Origin: Anopheles merus
Lineage: Eukaryota; Arthropoda; Insecta; Diptera; Culicidae
Length of the DNA: 64,000 bases
Reading direction: 5' to 3'
Assembly (NCBI RefSeq): GCF_017562075.2
Contig: NC_054085.1
Span: 28,873,656-28,937,655, forward strand
Below are positions 62,165 through 64,000 of the stretch, piece after piece. The stretch's first letter is position 1; every line of letters begins with the position of its first letter. The position numbers were made by a program, and so were the translations under genes. The notes beneath the pieces are model-generated. The model was given only the letters and a program-made list of their open reading frames with translations. It made no database searches and was not told the DNA's origin.

Positions 62165-62333
62165 TCAATTAAGGTCCAGTTCCGTTCCACAATGGACTGT
62201 CCACGTCTTGCTCTTGGTTCTTGCTGCTGCTTCTACGTGGATCTTCTCACTGCAGCATATAGCATTAAAACCGTTCCATTTTCGGTTTGGTGTGTGAGTT
62301 TGTGTAAGTGAGATCTGTCTGTCCGTGACACAT
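62165..62333 (-). CDS. Possible last coding exon of a gene extending beyond the right edge
   Basis: The minus strand has a good acceptor, TTTCATTTCAG, at 62334-62344, followed by a 55-codon frame ending at TGA 62165-62167. Its end reads HVEAAARTKSKTWTVHCGTE. Another frame starts ATG right after the acceptor but stops sooner. The upstream exon is not identified. Function unknown. Confidence 0.25.
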
Positions 62334-62436
62334 CTGAAATGAAACGAGACGAAGCAAAAACGGTTAATTGTAGGAGGACGAAAACGTTAAGTATGTTAAT
62401 TAATTAAAGAAATTCTAGTACAACACAGATCCTATT

Positions 62437-62915
62437 TCAGAGAGAGAGGATGTTTTGTTCCTTGGTGTACTGTACGTTTTGGTAATAACATTCAAATACA
62501 TTGCAAACCCAATCATGATTTAAAACGGCAATATTGCGCACCAAACCAATATTGCGAAGAGCCGTTACAAAGTTTGCCAGCGCATCGGTTACTCCAGTCA
62601 TCACTCGGTCCAGAGTATTCACAATAATGGCACACAAAACCCAACACAGCGTTTGACCCCCTTTACACTGGTTCGAAAACTTCCAAGAATTGGAACTGCA
62701 GAGTTGGTCCGATATGCGCAACCTTTGCTTAATGAAACATTCTCTACCCCTGCAAACAAAGACCCTGCTGATGCTGTTGTGGACGATGACGCCGATACGT
62801 TCTTCCTTTCCCAATTCAAATGCTTCCACCAAACCCGACGCCATCCAATTTTATCGACCATTCTCTCCTGGGTAACAAAGGCCTGATTACGCTCTATTCG
62901 GGCTTCTAGGAACAA
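62437..62915 (-). other. Overlapping open frames, unassigned
   Basis: Two minus-strand frames overlap. One of 135 codons ends at 62437 and includes VMTGVTDALANFVTALRN. One of 98 codons spans 62619-62915 and includes ERMVDKIGWRRVWWKHLNWE. A 77-codon plus-strand frame overlaps both (62653-62886). The density of long frames is unusual here. It may be a decayed mobile element or an exon of the right-hand gene. No family recognised. Confidence 0.2.
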
Positions 62916-64000
62916 ACGGATATTATTAATGACCGAACCTCGAGCTGTCCTCTATGTTACACAGCACAAGGCACCATTTATTTGCCGTTGTTTGAAGAAG
63001 ATTGGCAGATTTTGGAATTTCAGATTTCAAAGTGAAGACACTCGCACCAAAGCCCCCAGATGTGAGTGTGTCTCTGTCCCGCCTCGATTCTAGCGTGTTA
63101 CTTTCCATTAGCAGTTGCAGTGTGTGTGTGTGTGAGGAGATTGGGGAACAATGCTTTCGTTTTGTTAGAGGATGAATTGAATTTGTAGAATTTATGTAAG
63201 AGCTGTACCTCTCCCAACCTCCCCCAGATGGCTGTCTTCTGTCCCCATTTCACTGTCAATCAAGCAGTGTGTAACAGTCTCTCTTCAAGGCATGTAAACA
63301 AAAGAGGACACTTGTCGCTTCACGGGACAACCTGCACACCTCGCAAAGGACCAGCCTCCTCCAGGCTCTCTGTCTACGCCCTCCTTTAGTGCTATAGAAT
63401 TTCTTTTTGACATAAAAACGCAAAACGAAAAAAGACACAAACACAGAAAAAAGCTTTCCACCAAGAACTCCACTGCCCCCCCCCCCCACATTGGTTGGTT
63501 GGAGTCTTCACAGCAGCAGCAGCAGCAGGAGCTGCAACAAAAAAGCTCACAGGTGCGTTGTTACTGACGGTGCGATGACGGTGAGCTGATGATGGTTCGG
63601 AACGGTTGGCAAGCGGGTGTTGCTCCGAACACTCTAACCCGGCACACCATCCCCCATCACCCTCTTCCCGTGCATCTTCACATTGCGTGCTTCTTTACGG
63701 GATCTTCCACTTCCAGAAGTTTGGTTCTGCGCGCATGCGTACCGCGCGAAAGCTTTCGTGTGTATCACCACCTCATGGCCTGCCTCTGGTCTGTTGGCCT
63801 GTTGTTGTGCGAAGGTTTATTATATCTCGGGATCTTCTACTTCGCGTGCCGCGGGATGTGGACCTGACCTCCTCACGCACTGTGGAGGAGATTGCTTGGT
63901 GTGTCCGTGTGTGTGTGTGTACGCGGACTTTGGAGAAACTTGGGGGAATTGAAGTTAATTTCAAAAAAATGCTTTTATGTCCGTGCAAGATGACGTCAGA
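62916..64000. other. Right end of the window, nothing supported
   Basis: It contains GT near 63119-63133, a C run near 63476-63487, CAG repeats at 63512-63529 and GT near 63906-63920. Open frames are short and unconvincing. Confidence 0.4.

Noticed and set aside
63589..63952. Overlapping plus-strand frames at the right end
   Set aside because: Short, with no recognisable domain, and running into a GT repeat; nothing distinguishes them from chance.

Overview
The window is animal nuclear DNA and looks like a dipteran genome, most likely an Anopheles mosquito. The grounds are: short GT-AG introns of 71-88 bp beside a very long one; CAG/CTG-rich (opa-like) coding and non-coding tracts; dense CA, CT and GT microsatellites; an insect Ty3/gypsy retrotransposon; and small non-autonomous DNA transposons. 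The species call is an inference. There are no bacterial genes, CRISPR arrays, rRNA genes or convincing tRNA genes.

Layout. At 1 to about 3660 (minus strand) lies the 5' part of a Ty3/gypsy LTR retrotransposon: part of an LTR, a primer binding site, a leader, an intact gag, a -1 frameshift site and an uninterrupted pol (protease, reverse transcriptase, start of RNase H) that runs off the left edge. Just beside it, in the same orientation, is the 3' end of the only confidently modelled host gene. That gene fills 5163-55395 on the minus strand. I could join seven coding exons with GT-AG junctions and matching phases into a 1,566-residue protein. It has an acidic, low-complexity N-terminal half, a helical/coiled-coil segment, a basic RRGRR patch, Gln- and Ala-rich regions and a C-terminal MYND zinc finger completed by the last exon. 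I could not name the gene. Exons 3-7 sit at 5163-10335 and exons 1-2 at 54327-55395, so the second intron is about 44 kb.

That intron (10336-54326) holds no gene I can support. It contains a minisatellite whose repeat orientation switches, an 18-bp minisatellite, two diverged tandem duplications, several MITE-like elements (one hAT-like, one pogo-like, a related pair), a probable degenerate SINE and many simple repeats. Intron 4 carries an 820-bp fold-back element with a 6-bp target duplication.

Right of the gene, 55396 to about 57770 should hold its promoter. The T-rich stretch 57770-62333 looks like the long 3' untranslated region of a second minus-strand gene whose body lies mostly beyond the right edge. 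Its possible last coding exon (62165-62333) and the overlapping open frames at 62437-62915 are uncertain.

I see no multi-gene system here. The points most worth following are the 44-kb intron with a possible internal start, the intact retroelement next to the gene's 3' end, the orientation-switching minisatellite and the nested fold-back element.
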